Source of the DNA: Rhizobium giardinii bv. giardinii H152
Lineage (GTDB): Bacteria > Pseudomonadota > Alphaproteobacteria > Rhizobiales > Rhizobiaceae
Assembly: GCF_000379605.1 (NCBI RefSeq)
Contig: NZ_KB902757.1
Coordinates: 124,192 to 188,191 of the forward strand
Direction of reading: 5' to 3'
Length of the DNA: 64,000 bases
Shown here one piece after another: positions 9,746 through 19,324 of this stretch. The position numbers and the translations under genes were made by a program. Under the pieces are notes generated by a model. It searched no databases. It was not told where the DNA came from and worked only from the letters and a program-made list of their open reading frames with translations. Numbering within the stretch: position 1 is the first letter of the stretch; the number at the start of each line of letters is the position of its first letter.

Positions 9746-10240
9746 ATGGGGGCAAAAATCCTCGTCAGTGCTTGTCTGATGGGTCATGCCGTCCGCTATG
9801 ACGGGCGGGCCAAGCCGCTCGCGCATCCGGCACTCGATCGCTGGCTGGCGGAAGGGCGGCTGATCACGATCTGTCCGGAAATGTCGGCGGGCATGCCGGT
9901 GCCGCGGCTGCCGGCGGAAATCGAACCGGGAAAATCCGCGGCCGAGGTGCTCTCCGGAGGCGCTCGCGTGCTGGAGATTAATGGTGACGACGTCACCGCC
10001 GAGTTCCGGCAGGCGGCTGAAAATGCTCTGGCCCTGGCGCTCGAGACCGGCTGCGCCTATGCACTCCTGATCGACGGCAGCCCATCCTGTGGGTCGGGTT
10101 TCATCTATGACGGCAGCTTTTCAGGCCGCCGCCGGCCGGGCGAGGGCGTCACGGCAGCACTTCTCAAGGCGCACGGCATCCAGGTGTTTTCCGACCGCGA
10201 CATCGACGCCCTCGTCGAAGTCTTGGGCTCTACCGTCTGA
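9746..10240 (+). CDS. DUF523 domain-containing protein
   Basis: The 164-residue protein matches the DUF523 family (E. coli YbbK-like N-terminal domain). It has LVSACLMGHAVRYDG at residues 6-20, CPEMSAGMPVPRLPAEI near residue 50 and the LIDGSPSCG motif near residue 115. Conserved Cys residues in these motifs suggest metal or Fe-S binding; the reaction is unknown. It lies 12 bases after glyS with GGGAAAGGG as ribosome site, so it is probably co-transcribed with glyS. A strong terminator follows. Confidence 0.88.
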   Translation: MGAKILVSACLMGHAVRYDGRAKPLAHPALDRWLAEGRLITICPEMSAGMPVPRLPAEIEPGKSAAEVLSGGARVLEINGDDVTAEFRQAAENALALALETGCAYALLIDGSPSCGSGFIYDGSFSGRRRPGEGVTAALLKAHGIQVFSDRDIDALVEVLGSTV

Positions 10241-10263
10241 TCGCTTCCGAACTGCAATGAAAG

Positions 10264-10295
10264 AAAAAGGCAGCACCCGAGGGTGCTGCCTTTTC
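10264..10295. terminator. Bidirectional intrinsic terminator
   Basis: A GC-rich 10-bp stem (GGCAGCACCC at 10269-10278 with GGGTGCTGCC at 10281-10290; the apex pairs would open to form the loop) has A residues on the left and TTTT on the right. It separates the convergent DUF523 gene and the chemoreceptor gene and could end transcription from both sides. Confidence 0.85.
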
Positions 10296-10317
10296 CGGTA
10301 TTGGTCAGCGGTTCGGG

Positions 10318-12149
10318 TCAGCCAGCCTTGCGCCACTGGGGCTGCCGACCGGTCTCGGTGGGTGCACCCCGGTCGGAGATGCGGAAACCGCGGATGAGGT
10401 TCAGGAGCTCTTCCGTATCGTCGGCCAGCACCTGGGCCGACGCCGTCGTCTCTTCCGCCATGGCGGCGTTCTGCTGCGTGGCGACGTCGAGCTGGTTCAT
10501 CGAGCCGTTGATGCTGCGCAGCGTCGAGTCCTGTTCCTTGGCGCTGTAGGCGATCTTGGCAACGATCTCGTTGGCCGCCGCAATCTGGCTGGAAATCCGC
10601 TTCAGCGCTTCCCCTGCCTCGCCGACCAGCTTGACCCCGTTGACCACCTGGCCGGAGGAGCGGGAAATCTGCTCCTTGATCTCCTTGGCGGCTGCGGCGG
10701 AACGTTGCGCCAGCTCGCGCACCTCCTGCGCCACGACGGCGAAGCCCTTGCCGGACTCGCCGGCACGCGCCGCCTCGACACCGGCGTTCAGCGCAAGCAG
10801 GTTGGTCTGGAAGGCGATTTCGTCGATCACGCCGATGATCTTGGAAATCTCGTCGGAGGATTTTTCGATGCCGCTCATGGCTTCGATCGCCTGCGAGACG
10901 ATGGCGTCGCTGCGCGACGCGTCGACGCTGACGGCCTGCACCCGCTTGCTTGCTTCGCTTGCCCCTTCGGCCGTGTGGCGCACGGAGGCGGACAGCTCGT
11001 CGACGGCGGCGACTGTTTCTTCCAGATTGGCGGCCTGCTGCTCGGTACGGCGGGCGAGTTCCAGGGAAGCGTTGCGGATTTCCTCCTTGCTGCCACCGAT
11101 ATCGGCACCCTTGCCGTTGACCTTGGACATGGCCGCCTCGAGCCGCGCCAGCGCATTGTTGAAGTGTTCGCGCAGCGTCGAGTAGTTGGGGCCGAGATCA
11201 CCGCAGCGGATGGTCAGGTCGCCGGTCGCCAGAACCTCCATCGCCTCGCCGATCGTTGCCACCACATGCGCCTGCAGTTCCGCCTCTTCGCGCTGAAGGT
11301 CGAGATTGTGCTGGCGCTCGGCGTTGATTACGGCCTGCTGCTCGGCCTGGTGGCGGGTCATCTCATGCCGTTCGCGGACCTTGTGCTGCAGCGATTGCGT
11401 CGCCGTCGCCATCAGGCCGACTTCGTTACGCAGGTTCGTATGCGGGATGTCGATCGTGACGTTCTCGTCGGCAACCGCCTGGAGCGCCGTGTGGATCGCC
11501 TGCAGCGGCCTGGTGATGCCGCGGATGACGTACCAGGCAGCGGCAATGCCGAAGCCGAAGACGAGCAGGCCGATCGACAACGCCTTCCAGATGGTGGCGG
11601 TAACCTGCGCGTCGAGGTCATCAATGTAAAGGCCGGTGACGACGACCACCTGCCAGGGCTCGAAGGCCAGGGCATAGCCGCTCTTGCGGAAGAAGGCATC
11701 ATCCGGCTCGCCGGGCTTGACGGCATAGAAGTTTGTCTGCCCGCCGCCGGCGCGTCCAAGCCGGACCAGTTCGTCCCGGAACTTGTAGCCCTTCGGATCG
11801 GCTACGCCCTTGGCGCTCTTGCCGACCTTGCGGGCGTCGGGATGGAATTTCATGACGACGTCGTAGTCGTAGCCGAAGAAATATCCGTCCGGATCGAACT
11901 TCATCGCCGTCAAGGTCTTGAAGGCCTGGGTCTGTGCCTCATCGCGGGTCAGTTCGCCGGCAGCTTCCCGTTCATGAAAAGCCTTCAGCACCGATACGGC
12001 CGACTGCACCTGGGTGCGCAGCGTGTCATAACGGGCGTTGTAAAGCGCTTCGCTCGATGCGGATATTTGAAAATAGACGGCCGCTGCGAAAGAACGAACA
12101 GTCCGGTGACCAGCAACAGCAGTTGCCGCGAAATCCTGAGGTTCTTCAT
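10318..12149 (-). CDS. Methyl-accepting chemotaxis protein (sCache type), N-terminal frameshift
   Basis: The main frame encodes a periplasmic sCache-like sensor ([15 protein letters not shown]-type helix, then [25 protein letters not shown] and [23 protein letters not shown]). A second membrane helix (about residues 193-215), HAMP and a full signalling domain with [20 protein letters not shown] follow. Upstream of base 12090 the sequence makes sense only in another frame, starting at ATG 12149. That frame gives [20 protein letters not shown], a typical first membrane helix. The shift falls in a T run (AAA at 12089-12091 on the plus strand), and one extra T restores a continuous helix into [17 protein letters not shown]. 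Without it, the receptor would start from a weak GTG at 12159 and lack its first membrane helix. Confidence 0.85.
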
Positions 12150-12341
12150 GGTGTTTCACGCGATCCAGACACCGGCGGCCAAGGGGTCGCCGGCAAATCT
12201 ATTTTGAATGAGCAGGGGCAAGGGCAGGTCGCACTCCGCGGCCACCGGAAATCATTTCCAAGACTATGTTAGTCTGAACGTGCTTAAGAAAAACCTATCC
12301 GTCCGCTGACGAATGCCACTTTCGTGCAGCACAAAAAATTA

Positions 12342-12364
12342 CGCCCCTGCTTCTCTCAGGGGCG
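12342..12364 (-). terminator. Intrinsic terminator of the 12.4-kb exported-protein gene
   Basis: A perfect 8-bp stem CGCCCCTG/CAGGGGCG with a 7-base loop is followed on the minus strand by TAATTTTTT (bases 12341 down to 12333). It lies 80 bases past the stop of the exported-protein gene and is oriented to terminate it. Confidence 0.8.
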
Positions 12365-12444
12365 CAATTTCTCGCCTTGGAAGGCGAATGCCCGTTCAGC
12401 CATTTCAGCGTGGCTGGCCAGGGCAGGGACAGGGAACTCCCGGA

Positions 12445-12972
12445 TTATTTTAGCCGAAGTTGGAAGTTTTCCAGATCAACTTCTTGTGAACGGCTGTCGT
12501 GCGGCGTTACCGCGGCCATACCGGCCATCGACGCGCTGGAGACCGCGCTGGTTTTCACCGTGCCGTCGATGACGGGCAGAGCGGCCGTTGCCTGAGCCTC
12601 TGCCGGCAGCGGATCGGCCGTTGCAGCCTCCGCCAGATGCTCGGTCGGCTGCATTTCAGCCTGCGCCGCCTTGACCGCTTCCGCCGAGGCCTTGGTGATG
12701 AAGACGACCGGCGAGCCGCCCAGCCACGCCTCGGTGCGAACCAGCTTCATCTCGCCGTTGATTTGCTTTACTTCAACCCGCTCCGTGCCGGGGGCGACGT
12801 CGGGAACGACATAGCCGGTCTTCTTCTCGATCACCGGCGGCGGGCACTGCGCGCAGGATATTTGCGAGATGCTGGTGTTGGCATCCTGTCCGGTCGTTAC
12901 GGCTTCGATCGACGACGCGGCGGCTGAACCGGCGGCAAACAGGCTGGCGACTGTGAACAACAGGGTGCGCAT
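12445..12972 (-). CDS. Exported conserved hypothetical protein
   Basis: The 175-residue protein has a clear signal peptide (LLFTVASLFAAGSAAASS). A short SCAQCPPP motif near residue 40 is followed by an acidic/Ala-rich, low-complexity C-terminal half. The CxxC pair may form a disulfide or bind metal in the periplasm. ATG 12972 was preferred over ATG 12978 because GGAG (12983-12980) is 7 bases upstream of the former but only one base from the latter. I do not recognise a function. A palindromic cluster of GGAGAAT/ATTCTCC lies upstream. Confidence 0.7.
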   Translation of the reverse strand: MRTLLFTVASLFAAGSAAASSIEAVTTGQDANTSISQISCAQCPPPVIEKKTGYVVPDVAPGTERVEVKQINGEMKLVRTEAWLGGSPVVFITKASAEAVKAAQAEMQPTEHLAEAATADPLPAEAQATAALPVIDGTVKTSAVSSASMAGMAAVTPHDSRSQEVDLENFQLRLK

Positions 12973-12976
12973 CGGC

Positions 12977-13040
12977 ATTCTCCTCGATAATCCGTACCGA
13001 GGAGAATATTCATTCTCCGTTACGTTCCCGTCAGGAGAAT
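12977..13040. repeat. Cluster of GGAGAAT/ATTCTCC heptamers upstream of the exported-protein gene
   Basis: ATTCTCC occurs at 12977-12983 (providing the ribosome site on the minus strand) and 13012-13018. GGAGAAT occurs at 13001-13007 and 13034-13040. The middle pair forms a perfect palindrome with a 4-base ATTC centre. It could be a protein operator, or an RNA hairpin in the 5' leader that competes with the identical ribosome-binding heptamer. That role is inferred. Confidence 0.45.
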
Positions 13041-13088
13041 TGGTAAAAATTGAATGAGTCTTTTGATTTCCGGGCGGGATCGCTGCCG

Positions 13089-14360
13089 TCAGGCCTTTTC
13101 GCGCTTGACCGCCTGCCAGCCGATGTCACGGCGGCAGAAGCCGTTTTCCCACTCGACCAGGTCGAGAGCGGCGTAGGCTGCCGCCTGGGCCGCGCGGACG
13201 GTCGCTGCCTTGGCGGTGACGTTGAGCACGCGGCCACCGGTCGCCACCAACTGCCCGTCCTTCAGCGCCGTTCCGGCATGGAAGACCTTGGTCGCGGCGT
13301 CTTCGGGCGGCAGCTTTCCGATCGGCGTGTTCTTCTCGTAGGAGCCCGGATAGCCCTTCGACGCCATCACCACCGTCAGCGCCACCTCGTCGCGCCAGTC
13401 CGCGCCGACATTGGCCAGCGTCCCCGTGGCGGCGGCATAGAGCAGCGGCAGAAGATCGCTCTTCAGCCGCATCATCAGCACTTGGCATTCCGGATCACCG
13501 AAGCGGACATTGTATTCGATCAGTTCGGGACCCTTGGCGGTGATCATCAGCCCGGCGAACAGCACGCCGGTGAAGGGATGGCCGCTGTCGGCCATGCCGG
13601 CAATCGTCGGCTCGATGATCTCGCGCATCGTCCGCTCGACCATCTGAGCCGTCATCACCGGCGCCGGCGAATAGGCACCCATGCCGCCTGTGTTCGGTCC
13701 GGTGTCGCCGTCGCCGACGCGCTTGTGGTCCTGCGCCGATGCAAGTGGCAGGGCGGTCTTGCCGTCGCAGAGACAGAAGAAGCTCGCTTCCTCGCCATCG
13801 AGATAGGCCTCGACCACGACCTCGGCACCGGCGGCGCCGAAGGTGCCGGCAAAGCAGCTGTCGACGGCCTCCAGCGCCTCGTCCAGCGTCATCGCCACGG
13901 TCACACCCTTGCCGGCGGCAAGCCCGTCGGCCTTGATGACGATCGGTGCGCCCTGCGCGCGCACATAGGCCCTGGCGGGCTCGGCAGACGTGAAGCGCTG
14001 ATAGGCGCCGGTCGGAATGCCGTATTTGGCGCAGATGTCCTTGGTGAAACCCTTGGAGCCCTCGAGCTGGGCTGCGGCTGCCGAGGGTCCGAAGACGGCG
14101 ATGCCGCCCGTGCGCAGCGTATCGGCAAGTCCCGCCACCAGCGGCGCTTCCGGACCGACGACGACGAAGTCGATCAATTCCCTGCGGCAGAAGGCGAGCA
14201 CGGCGCTGTCGTCGGCGATATCGAGATCGACGAGTGTTGCTTCCTCGCCGATGCCGGGATTGCCGGGCGCGGCGTAAAGGGCCGTCAGCAACGGTGATTG
14301 CGCCAGTTTCCATGCCAGCGCATGCTCGCGCCCACCTGACCCGATCAACAGAACTCTCAT
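13089..14360 (-). CDS. purD: Phosphoribosylamine-glycine ligase (GAR synthetase)
   Basis: The cytosolic ATP-grasp enzyme of purine synthesis couples phosphoribosylamine and glycine. The 423-residue product starts with [19 protein letters not shown]. It contains [38 protein letters not shown] (ATP loop), [22 protein letters not shown] and [10 protein letters not shown] near residue 290, all canonical for PurD. It stands alone between convergent or tandem minus-strand genes with about 100 bases on each side. Confidence 0.97.
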   Translation of the reverse strand: MRVLLIGSGGREHALAWKLAQSPLLTALYAAPGNPGIGEEATLVDLDIADDSAVLAFCRRELIDFVVVGPEAPLVAGLADTLRTGGIAVFGPSAAAAQLEGSKGFTKDICAKYGIPTGAYQRFTSAEPARAYVRAQGAPIVIKADGLAAGKGVTVAMTLDEALEAVDSCFAGTFGAAGAEVVVEAYLDGEEASFFCLCDGKTALPLASAQDHKRVGDGDTGPNTGGMGAYSPAPVMTAQMVERTMREIIEPTIAGMADSGHPFTGVLFAGLMITAKGPELIEYNVRFGDPECQVLMMRLKSDLLPLLYAAATGTLANVGADWRDEVALTVVMASKGYPGSYEKNTPIGKLPPEDAATKVFHAGTALKDGQLVATGGRVLNVTAKAATVRAAQAAAYAALDLVEWENGFCRRDIGWQAVKREKA

Positions 14361-14466
14361 CGCCTACTCCGCAGCCTGAAGTGTTGAGGTGCGGTTAAGG
14401 CGAGGGGGGCTGAAGGTCAAGGTAAAATCGGGAGCCACGGTGCTATAGGCGCGTTTCACTGGCGGT

Positions 14467-16860
14467 TCACAGCAGGCTGGAGGACCCCGCGCGGCGCCTG
14501 CCGCCGCTGACGAACGCGCGGTCCTCATCGCCACCGGCGATTTCCGCTGCCTGCTTCAGTGCCCAGATCGACAGGTCCGGCAATGCCAGCGGCTTGCTGA
14601 TGAGATAGCCCTGGAAATGGTCGCAACCGGCAGCGATCAAAAGCGCGAGTTTCTCGTGGGTGTCGATGCCTTCGCCAACCACCGCCATCTTGCGCGCGTG
14701 GCAGAGCGAGACCATTGCTTTCAGGGCCGGCAGCGTTTCCTGATTGGCAAGGTTTTGCACAAGCGCCCGGTCGAGCTTGATCGTATCGGCGGTATATTCG
14801 ATGATCTGCTGCACCGAGGTATAGCCGGCGCCGAAATCGTCGATGGAGATGCGGAAGCCCTTCTCCCGCAGGTTTTCGATGTTCCGGTGCAACTGATCGC
14901 CGAGCTTGACGGCGTAGGTTTCCGTCAGCTCGATCTCGATCGTGCGCGCGTCGAGCCCGTGCCGGTCGAGGCAATCGCTGAAATAGTCGCCGATCGATTT
15001 CGAGTGTAGTTCCGCCGACGAGATGTTGATGGCAAGCACCGTCTCCGGCCCGAACAACGCCTTCAGATGCTGATGCTCCGACATCGCCCGGTTGATCACC
15101 CACCAGTCGATCTTGGTGAACTGGCCGGTGCTTTCGGCGATCGGCACGAACTCGTCCGGCGTGATGTTGCCGAGCGTCGGGGAAACCCAGCGCAGCAATG
15201 CCTCGCAACCGGTCACCTTGCCGCGCGCATCGATGATGGGCATGTAGACGAGGTGGAACTGCTCGTCCGGATCGACCAGCCGCAGCTCTTCCTGAATGTG
15301 GCGGATCCGGTCGCGTTTGTCCTGCAGCGCACGGGAGAAGCGCGAGGAACGGTTCTTGCCGTTGGTCTTGGCCTGGTACATGGCCGCATCCGCATTGGAG
15401 ATCAGCTCGGCCAGGTTCGTTGCGTCCATCGGACAGATGGCAACGCCGATGCTGGCGGTGACCGGGTAATGTTTGCCGTGCACTTCGAAGCCGTCCGAAA
15501 ACAGGCCCAAGATGCAGGCACACATTTCGCGGATCGTGCCGTCCCCGGATGCCGACTGCACCAGAACGGCGAATTCGTCGCCCGAAAGACGCGCAAAGAC
15601 GACCGGCGGCAGGGATCGACGCGCGATGATTTCGCCGACGACACGTTCGATCCTGAGCGCCAGTACCTTCAGAAGTTCGTCGCCGACCTCGTGGCCGTAT
15701 TTGTCGTTGACGAACTTGAAGTTGTCGATGTCGATGAACAGCAGGCTGCCATGACCGCCCTGCGTCGTAACCTTGTGGACGACCTTTGCAGCCAGCGTGT
15801 TGAAATGCCCGCGGTTGCTGATGCCCGTCAGCGTATCCGTCCACGACGCATGCTGAACAAGGTGCAATGCGCGTTGGGACTGATCGTGCAATTGCTTGAT
15901 GTTTCCGGTCAGTCGACCGATTTCCCCGGCGGCGTCGATTTCCGTAATGCCTTCGTTCTTGCCGGTCATCACCGCAGTGACCTGCCGGTCGAGCGCGGCG
16001 ATCGGATTGGTGATGAAGCGGCGGATAAGGACGATCATCAGACCGACGGAGACGAGGCTCATGGCCAGCGCGCCAAGGCCGAGGAGCAGCTTCAGTCGCT
16101 CCACGTTGCCTGCATCGTGAGACGGCGGAACTGCCAGCGCGGCAAAGAGTGACGGCGCCAGTCTGACTGATGCAGAAAGTTCGTTTGGCAGGGATGGCCG
16201 CGGCACGGTGTCGAAGTCGATCACGGTTTGATACTCGTCCTGCAGCTGGCGCTGCATGGAGAGAAACTGGGTCGGCTCGAGCGCCACCTGAACCAGCAGC
16301 GCGCTTTTCTTGGCGCTGGGCAGCGGCCGGCCGAAGGTCACAGGGTCGATAAATTCCGAATAGACGATCAGCGGGCGTGTTTGCCCCTCATGAAGGTAGG
16401 TCCAGTCTCTGAGCTGGCTGCCGCCCGTGAGCCGGCGTCCCAGCGCAAACTGTGCTTCGCCGATTTCGGCAAAGGGATCGTCGCTGTTTTCGAAGTAGTA
16501 GCCGGGCGTCAGATCCGGATTGAGGATGGCGAAGGAAATGAATTTCTTCGGATCGTCGGAGAGCGAGCGGATGCTCTGCTGCAGCCTGAGCCCAAGCGCG
16601 TTGTTGCGGTAGTCCTCATCGGTTTCGGAGACGAACAGCCGGACCGCATTGCCTTCGAGAAGCGAATAAAGAAAGCTCCGGCTCTGGTTGACATCGTTGC
16701 GGAACAGGGCCGCGATATGGTCGAGTTGCTGCGATAGTCGCGCGCGCTCAAGCGAGAGCATCGAATGGCTCTGCGCGATGTAGACAGACAGCGCTGCGAG
16801 CAGGTACCCCGTCAGGACAACCGGAAAAATCAGGAAAAAGGCGCGTTTGCCGAGTGTCAC
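14467..16860 (-). CDS. Membrane GGDEF/EAL cyclic-di-GMP protein (MbaA-like layout)
   Basis: The order in 797 residues is: membrane helix (7-29), periplasmic domain of about 225 residues, second helix (257-279), HAMP-like linker, GGDEF domain (about 335-505) and EAL domain (about 525-775). The diguanylate cyclase motif reads SGDEF (426-430). No RxxD inhibitory site precedes it. The phosphodiesterase signature GCEALLRW (552-559) and IDDFGAGYTS are present. The start codon overlaps the stop of the upstream polyamine-type binding-protein gene by 4 bases (ATGA), so the two are translationally coupled. This gene pairing parallels the NspS-MbaA polyamine receptor of Vibrio cholerae; function here is inferred. 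Confidence 0.9.
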   Translation of the reverse strand: MTLGKRAFFLIFPVVLTGYLLAALSVYIAQSHSMLSLERARLSQQLDHIAALFRNDVNQSRSFLYSLLEGNAVRLFVSETDEDYRNNALGLRLQQSIRSLSDDPKKFISFAILNPDLTPGYYFENSDDPFAEIGEAQFALGRRLTGGSQLRDWTYLHEGQTRPLIVYSEFIDPVTFGRPLPSAKKSALLVQVALEPTQFLSMQRQLQDEYQTVIDFDTVPRPSLPNELSASVRLAPSLFAALAVPPSHDAGNVERLKLLLGLGALAMSLVSVGLMIVLIRRFITNPIAALDRQVTAVMTGKNEGITEIDAAGEIGRLTGNIKQLHDQSQRALHLVQHASWTDTLTGISNRGHFNTLAAKVVHKVTTQGGHGSLLFIDIDNFKFVNDKYGHEVGDELLKVLALRIERVVGEIIARRSLPPVVFARLSGDEFAVLVQSASGDGTIREMCACILGLFSDGFEVHGKHYPVTASIGVAICPMDATNLAELISNADAAMYQAKTNGKNRSSRFSRALQDKRDRIRHIQEELRLVDPDEQFHLVYMPIIDARGKVTGCEALLRWVSPTLGNITPDEFVPIAESTGQFTKIDWWVINRAMSEHQHLKALFGPETVLAINISSAELHSKSIGDYFSDCLDRHGLDARTIEIELTETYAVKLGDQLHRNIENLREKGFRISIDDFGAGYTSVQQIIEYTADTIKLDRALVQNLANQETLPALKAMVSLCHARKMAVVGEGIDTHEKLALLIAAGCDHFQGYLISKPLALPDLSIWALKQAAEIAGGDEDRAFVSGGRRRAGSSSLL

Positions 16861-17900
16861 TGGAAATTTGCCATCGAGCTGATGATGCGTCGACGGGTCT
16901 GGATCGACTGGACAGACAGTTCCTTCTGATACTGGCTCTTGGCCAGAATTTCGGCGGGCGGGTAGATTTCCGTGTTCGACCGGGTCTCTGCCGGGATGAG
17001 TTTCAGTGCCGCTTCACTTGCCGTCGGCATCGTCAGCGCCTCGGCGTTGGCGGCGGCGCTTTCCGGCGATCCGATAAAGTCGAGCAACTGCAGGGCGAGT
17101 TGCTTGCGGGGCGAGGCTGTCGTCACGGCCATGCAGTCGAGCCATGAGAACGTGCCTTCCTTCGGTACCGCGTAACGCCAGACGCCGGGTGTTCCCGCCT
17201 TGTCGTTGAGCACATGCTGATCGCCGCTATAGGCGATCGCCATGTAGATGTCCTTGCCGATATCGGGATTCTGGATCGAGGTGATGACATAGTCATAGGT
17301 CAGCACGAAGGGCGCCTGTTTCTTCATCAACTCGAAGGCTTGCTTCAGCGTCTCGTTGTCGTTGGCGTTGATCGATTTGCCAAGCAGCACCAGCGGCGCG
17401 ATGAACGCTTCGTTGTGGTCGTCATACATGGCGATGTGTTTTTTCAGCCCCGGCGCAGGCGACATCAGGTCGTTCCAGGAGGTGGGCGCCGTGCTGATCT
17501 TATCGGAGCGGTAGGCGATGCCCATCGTTCCCCACAGATAGGGCATGGCATAGCCGGCGCAGCGCGAGGTCCACTCCGGTTTATAGTCCTTCAGCGAAGG
17601 CACGTTCTTTTCTGTCAGCGGCTCCAGGATGCCGCGTTTTCCGAAGAGATCAGCACCGTTCTCGCCAACGACGACAAGATCAATATTGCTGTTGGGGTCG
17701 GACAGCACTTCGTCGCGTGCATCGCCGCTGTCATAGTAGATCTGGTGGACTGCGACGCCGGAGTTCTGCGTCCAGCGGTCGAGGATCTTCTGGTCGATAT
17801 AGGATTCCCAGATCAACAGGTTGAGCGTTTCCGCCTGCCCGGGCGTGGCAGCGAACGGCGCGCCAAGCGCGACGGAAACGGCAATAAACGTCTTGCGCAT
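16857..17900 (-). CDS. Periplasmic polyamine-type (PotD/PotF-like) substrate-binding protein
   Basis: The 347-residue protein has a signal peptide ending ATPGQA near residue 23. A solute-binding fold of the spermidine/putrescine family follows: LNLLIWESYIDQKILDRW, then LVVVGENGADLF, AYRSDKISTAPTSWNDLM and AMAYSGD-like hinge segments. No permease or ATPase gene is adjacent. Instead it overlaps by 4 bases the membrane GGDEF/EAL gene downstream. This suggests a sensing accessory rather than a transport component. Ligand identity is not determinable here. Confidence 0.88.
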   Translation of the reverse strand: MRKTFIAVSVALGAPFAATPGQAETLNLLIWESYIDQKILDRWTQNSGVAVHQIYYDSGDARDEVLSDPNSNIDLVVVGENGADLFGKRGILEPLTEKNVPSLKDYKPEWTSRCAGYAMPYLWGTMGIAYRSDKISTAPTSWNDLMSPAPGLKKHIAMYDDHNEAFIAPLVLLGKSINANDNETLKQAFELMKKQAPFVLTYDYVITSIQNPDIGKDIYMAIAYSGDQHVLNDKAGTPGVWRYAVPKEGTFSWLDCMAVTTASPRKQLALQLLDFIGSPESAAANAEALTMPTASEAALKLIPAETRSNTEIYPPAEILAKSQYQKELSVQSIQTRRRIISSMANFQ

Positions 17901-18015
17901 TGAAGTTACCCCGACAGTCCCCGGAGAGAACCTTAGCCCGCAATGCTTGATGAATACTTACAAGGGGATGCGTTGGACTGGCGCAGGCATGAAATGTCGC
18001 AGGGGCGCTCTTCGC

Positions 18016-19215
18016 CTACCTGTGGCGGGGGAGCTTCGGCAGGAAGATCGTGAGCAGGCCGAGCAGCGGCAGGTAAGAGCAGATCGTGTAAACGAACGAT
18101 ATGCCGCGGTGATCGGCAATGACGCCGAGCACGGCGGCGCCGATGCCGCCGAAGCCGAAGGCAAAGCCGAAGAACATGCCGGCGATCAGGCCGACGCGGC
18201 CCGGCACCAGTTCCTGCGCGAAGACCACGATGGCGGAAAAGGCGGAGGAGAAGATGAAGCCGATCAGGATGACGAGCGCTGCGGTCCAGAACAGGTTGGC
18301 ATAGGGCAGGATCAGAGCGAACGGAATGACGCCGAGAATCGAGAACCAGATCACGAAACGCGCGCCAAAACGGTCGCCGATCGGTCCGCCGAAGATCACG
18401 CCGGTCGCCGACGCGCCAAGGAACAGGAACAGGAGCATCTGCGCGTCCTGAACCCCGAGGCCGAACTTCTCTATGGTGAAGAAGGTGAAATAGCTCGAAA
18501 GGCTTGCGAGGTAGGCGTTCTTGGTCGCGGTCAGGATGACGAGGACGATCAGCGTCCAGATCACCTGATTGCGCGGCAGGGGCAGGGTGCGGCTGGCAGC
18601 CTTGCGGCCAGCGGAACTGCGGCGGTGGCGCGTATACCAGACGCTAACCCCGGACAGCACCATGAAGCCGGTGAGCGCGATGATCGAGAACCAGCTGAGG
18701 CTTTCCTGGCCATGCGGGATGACGATGAAGGCCGCGAGCAGCGGCCCGATCGCCGTACCGGTATTGCCGCCCACCTGAAACAGCGACTGGGCAAGGCCAT
18801 GCCGGCCGCCGGAAGCAAGCCGCGCGACGCGCGATGCCTCGGGATGGAAGATGGCCGAGCCGATGCCGATCAGGCAGGCGCCCGCGACGAGAACGTAAAA
18901 ATGATTGGCGTTGGCGAGCGTGATCAGCCCCGTACAGGTGGAGAGCATCGCCACCGGCAGCGAGAAAGGCATCGGCCAGCGATCGGTGACGACGCCGACA
19001 GCCGGCTGCAACAGCGAAGCGGTGACCTGAAATGCGAAGGTGAGAAGCCCGATCTGGACGAAATCGAGGGCGTAATTCTCTTTCAGCAGCGGATAAAGCG
19101 AAGTCAGCAGCGACTGCATGATGTCGTTCAGCATGTGGCAGAAACTGACGGCGACGATGACGGAAACGGCCGTCTTTTCCGCGCCGATGCCGCTGGCCGA
19201 TGATATCGTCGTCAT
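18016..19215 (-). CDS. MFS transporter, fosmidomycin-resistance (Fsr)-like
   Basis: The 399-residue protein has about twelve hydrophobic segments. Family-typical sequences include MLNDIMQSLLTSLYPLLKE in helix 1, AVGVVTDRWPMP in the first loop, GIGSAIFHPEASRVAR and QSLFQVGGNTGTAIGPLLA. This pattern is that of Fsr-type major-facilitator exporters. ATG 19215 was chosen for the GAGGAAG ribosome site and the start of conservation. It is divergent from an AraC-type regulator with 109 bases between starts, a layout usual for a locally regulated efflux pump. The natural substrate is unknown. Confidence 0.9.
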   Translation of the reverse strand: MTTISSASGIGAEKTAVSVIVAVSFCHMLNDIMQSLLTSLYPLLKENYALDFVQIGLLTFAFQVTASLLQPAVGVVTDRWPMPFSLPVAMLSTCTGLITLANANHFYVLVAGACLIGIGSAIFHPEASRVARLASGGRHGLAQSLFQVGGNTGTAIGPLLAAFIVIPHGQESLSWFSIIALTGFMVLSGVSVWYTRHRRSSAGRKAASRTLPLPRNQVIWTLIVLVILTATKNAYLASLSSYFTFFTIEKFGLGVQDAQMLLFLFLGASATGVIFGGPIGDRFGARFVIWFSILGVIPFALILPYANLFWTAALVILIGFIFSSAFSAIVVFAQELVPGRVGLIAGMFFGFAFGFGGIGAAVLGVIADHRGISFVYTICSYLPLLGLLTIFLPKLPRHR

Positions 19216-19324
19216 GCTGTCTTCCTCGCCTGGGGATCGCGTCCTGCTGGTGTTTATCGTCTTTACATTGCTTGTGCTTGGCCTGCTTTTGTGTTCTGGT
19301 CGTATCCTTTCGAGAGTGGGCCAG

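Noticed and set aside
10705-12207. 500-residue plus-strand open frame opposite the first chemoreceptor
   Set aside because: It is a shadow of the receptor gene. Its composition is typical of antisense frames and no family was recognised.
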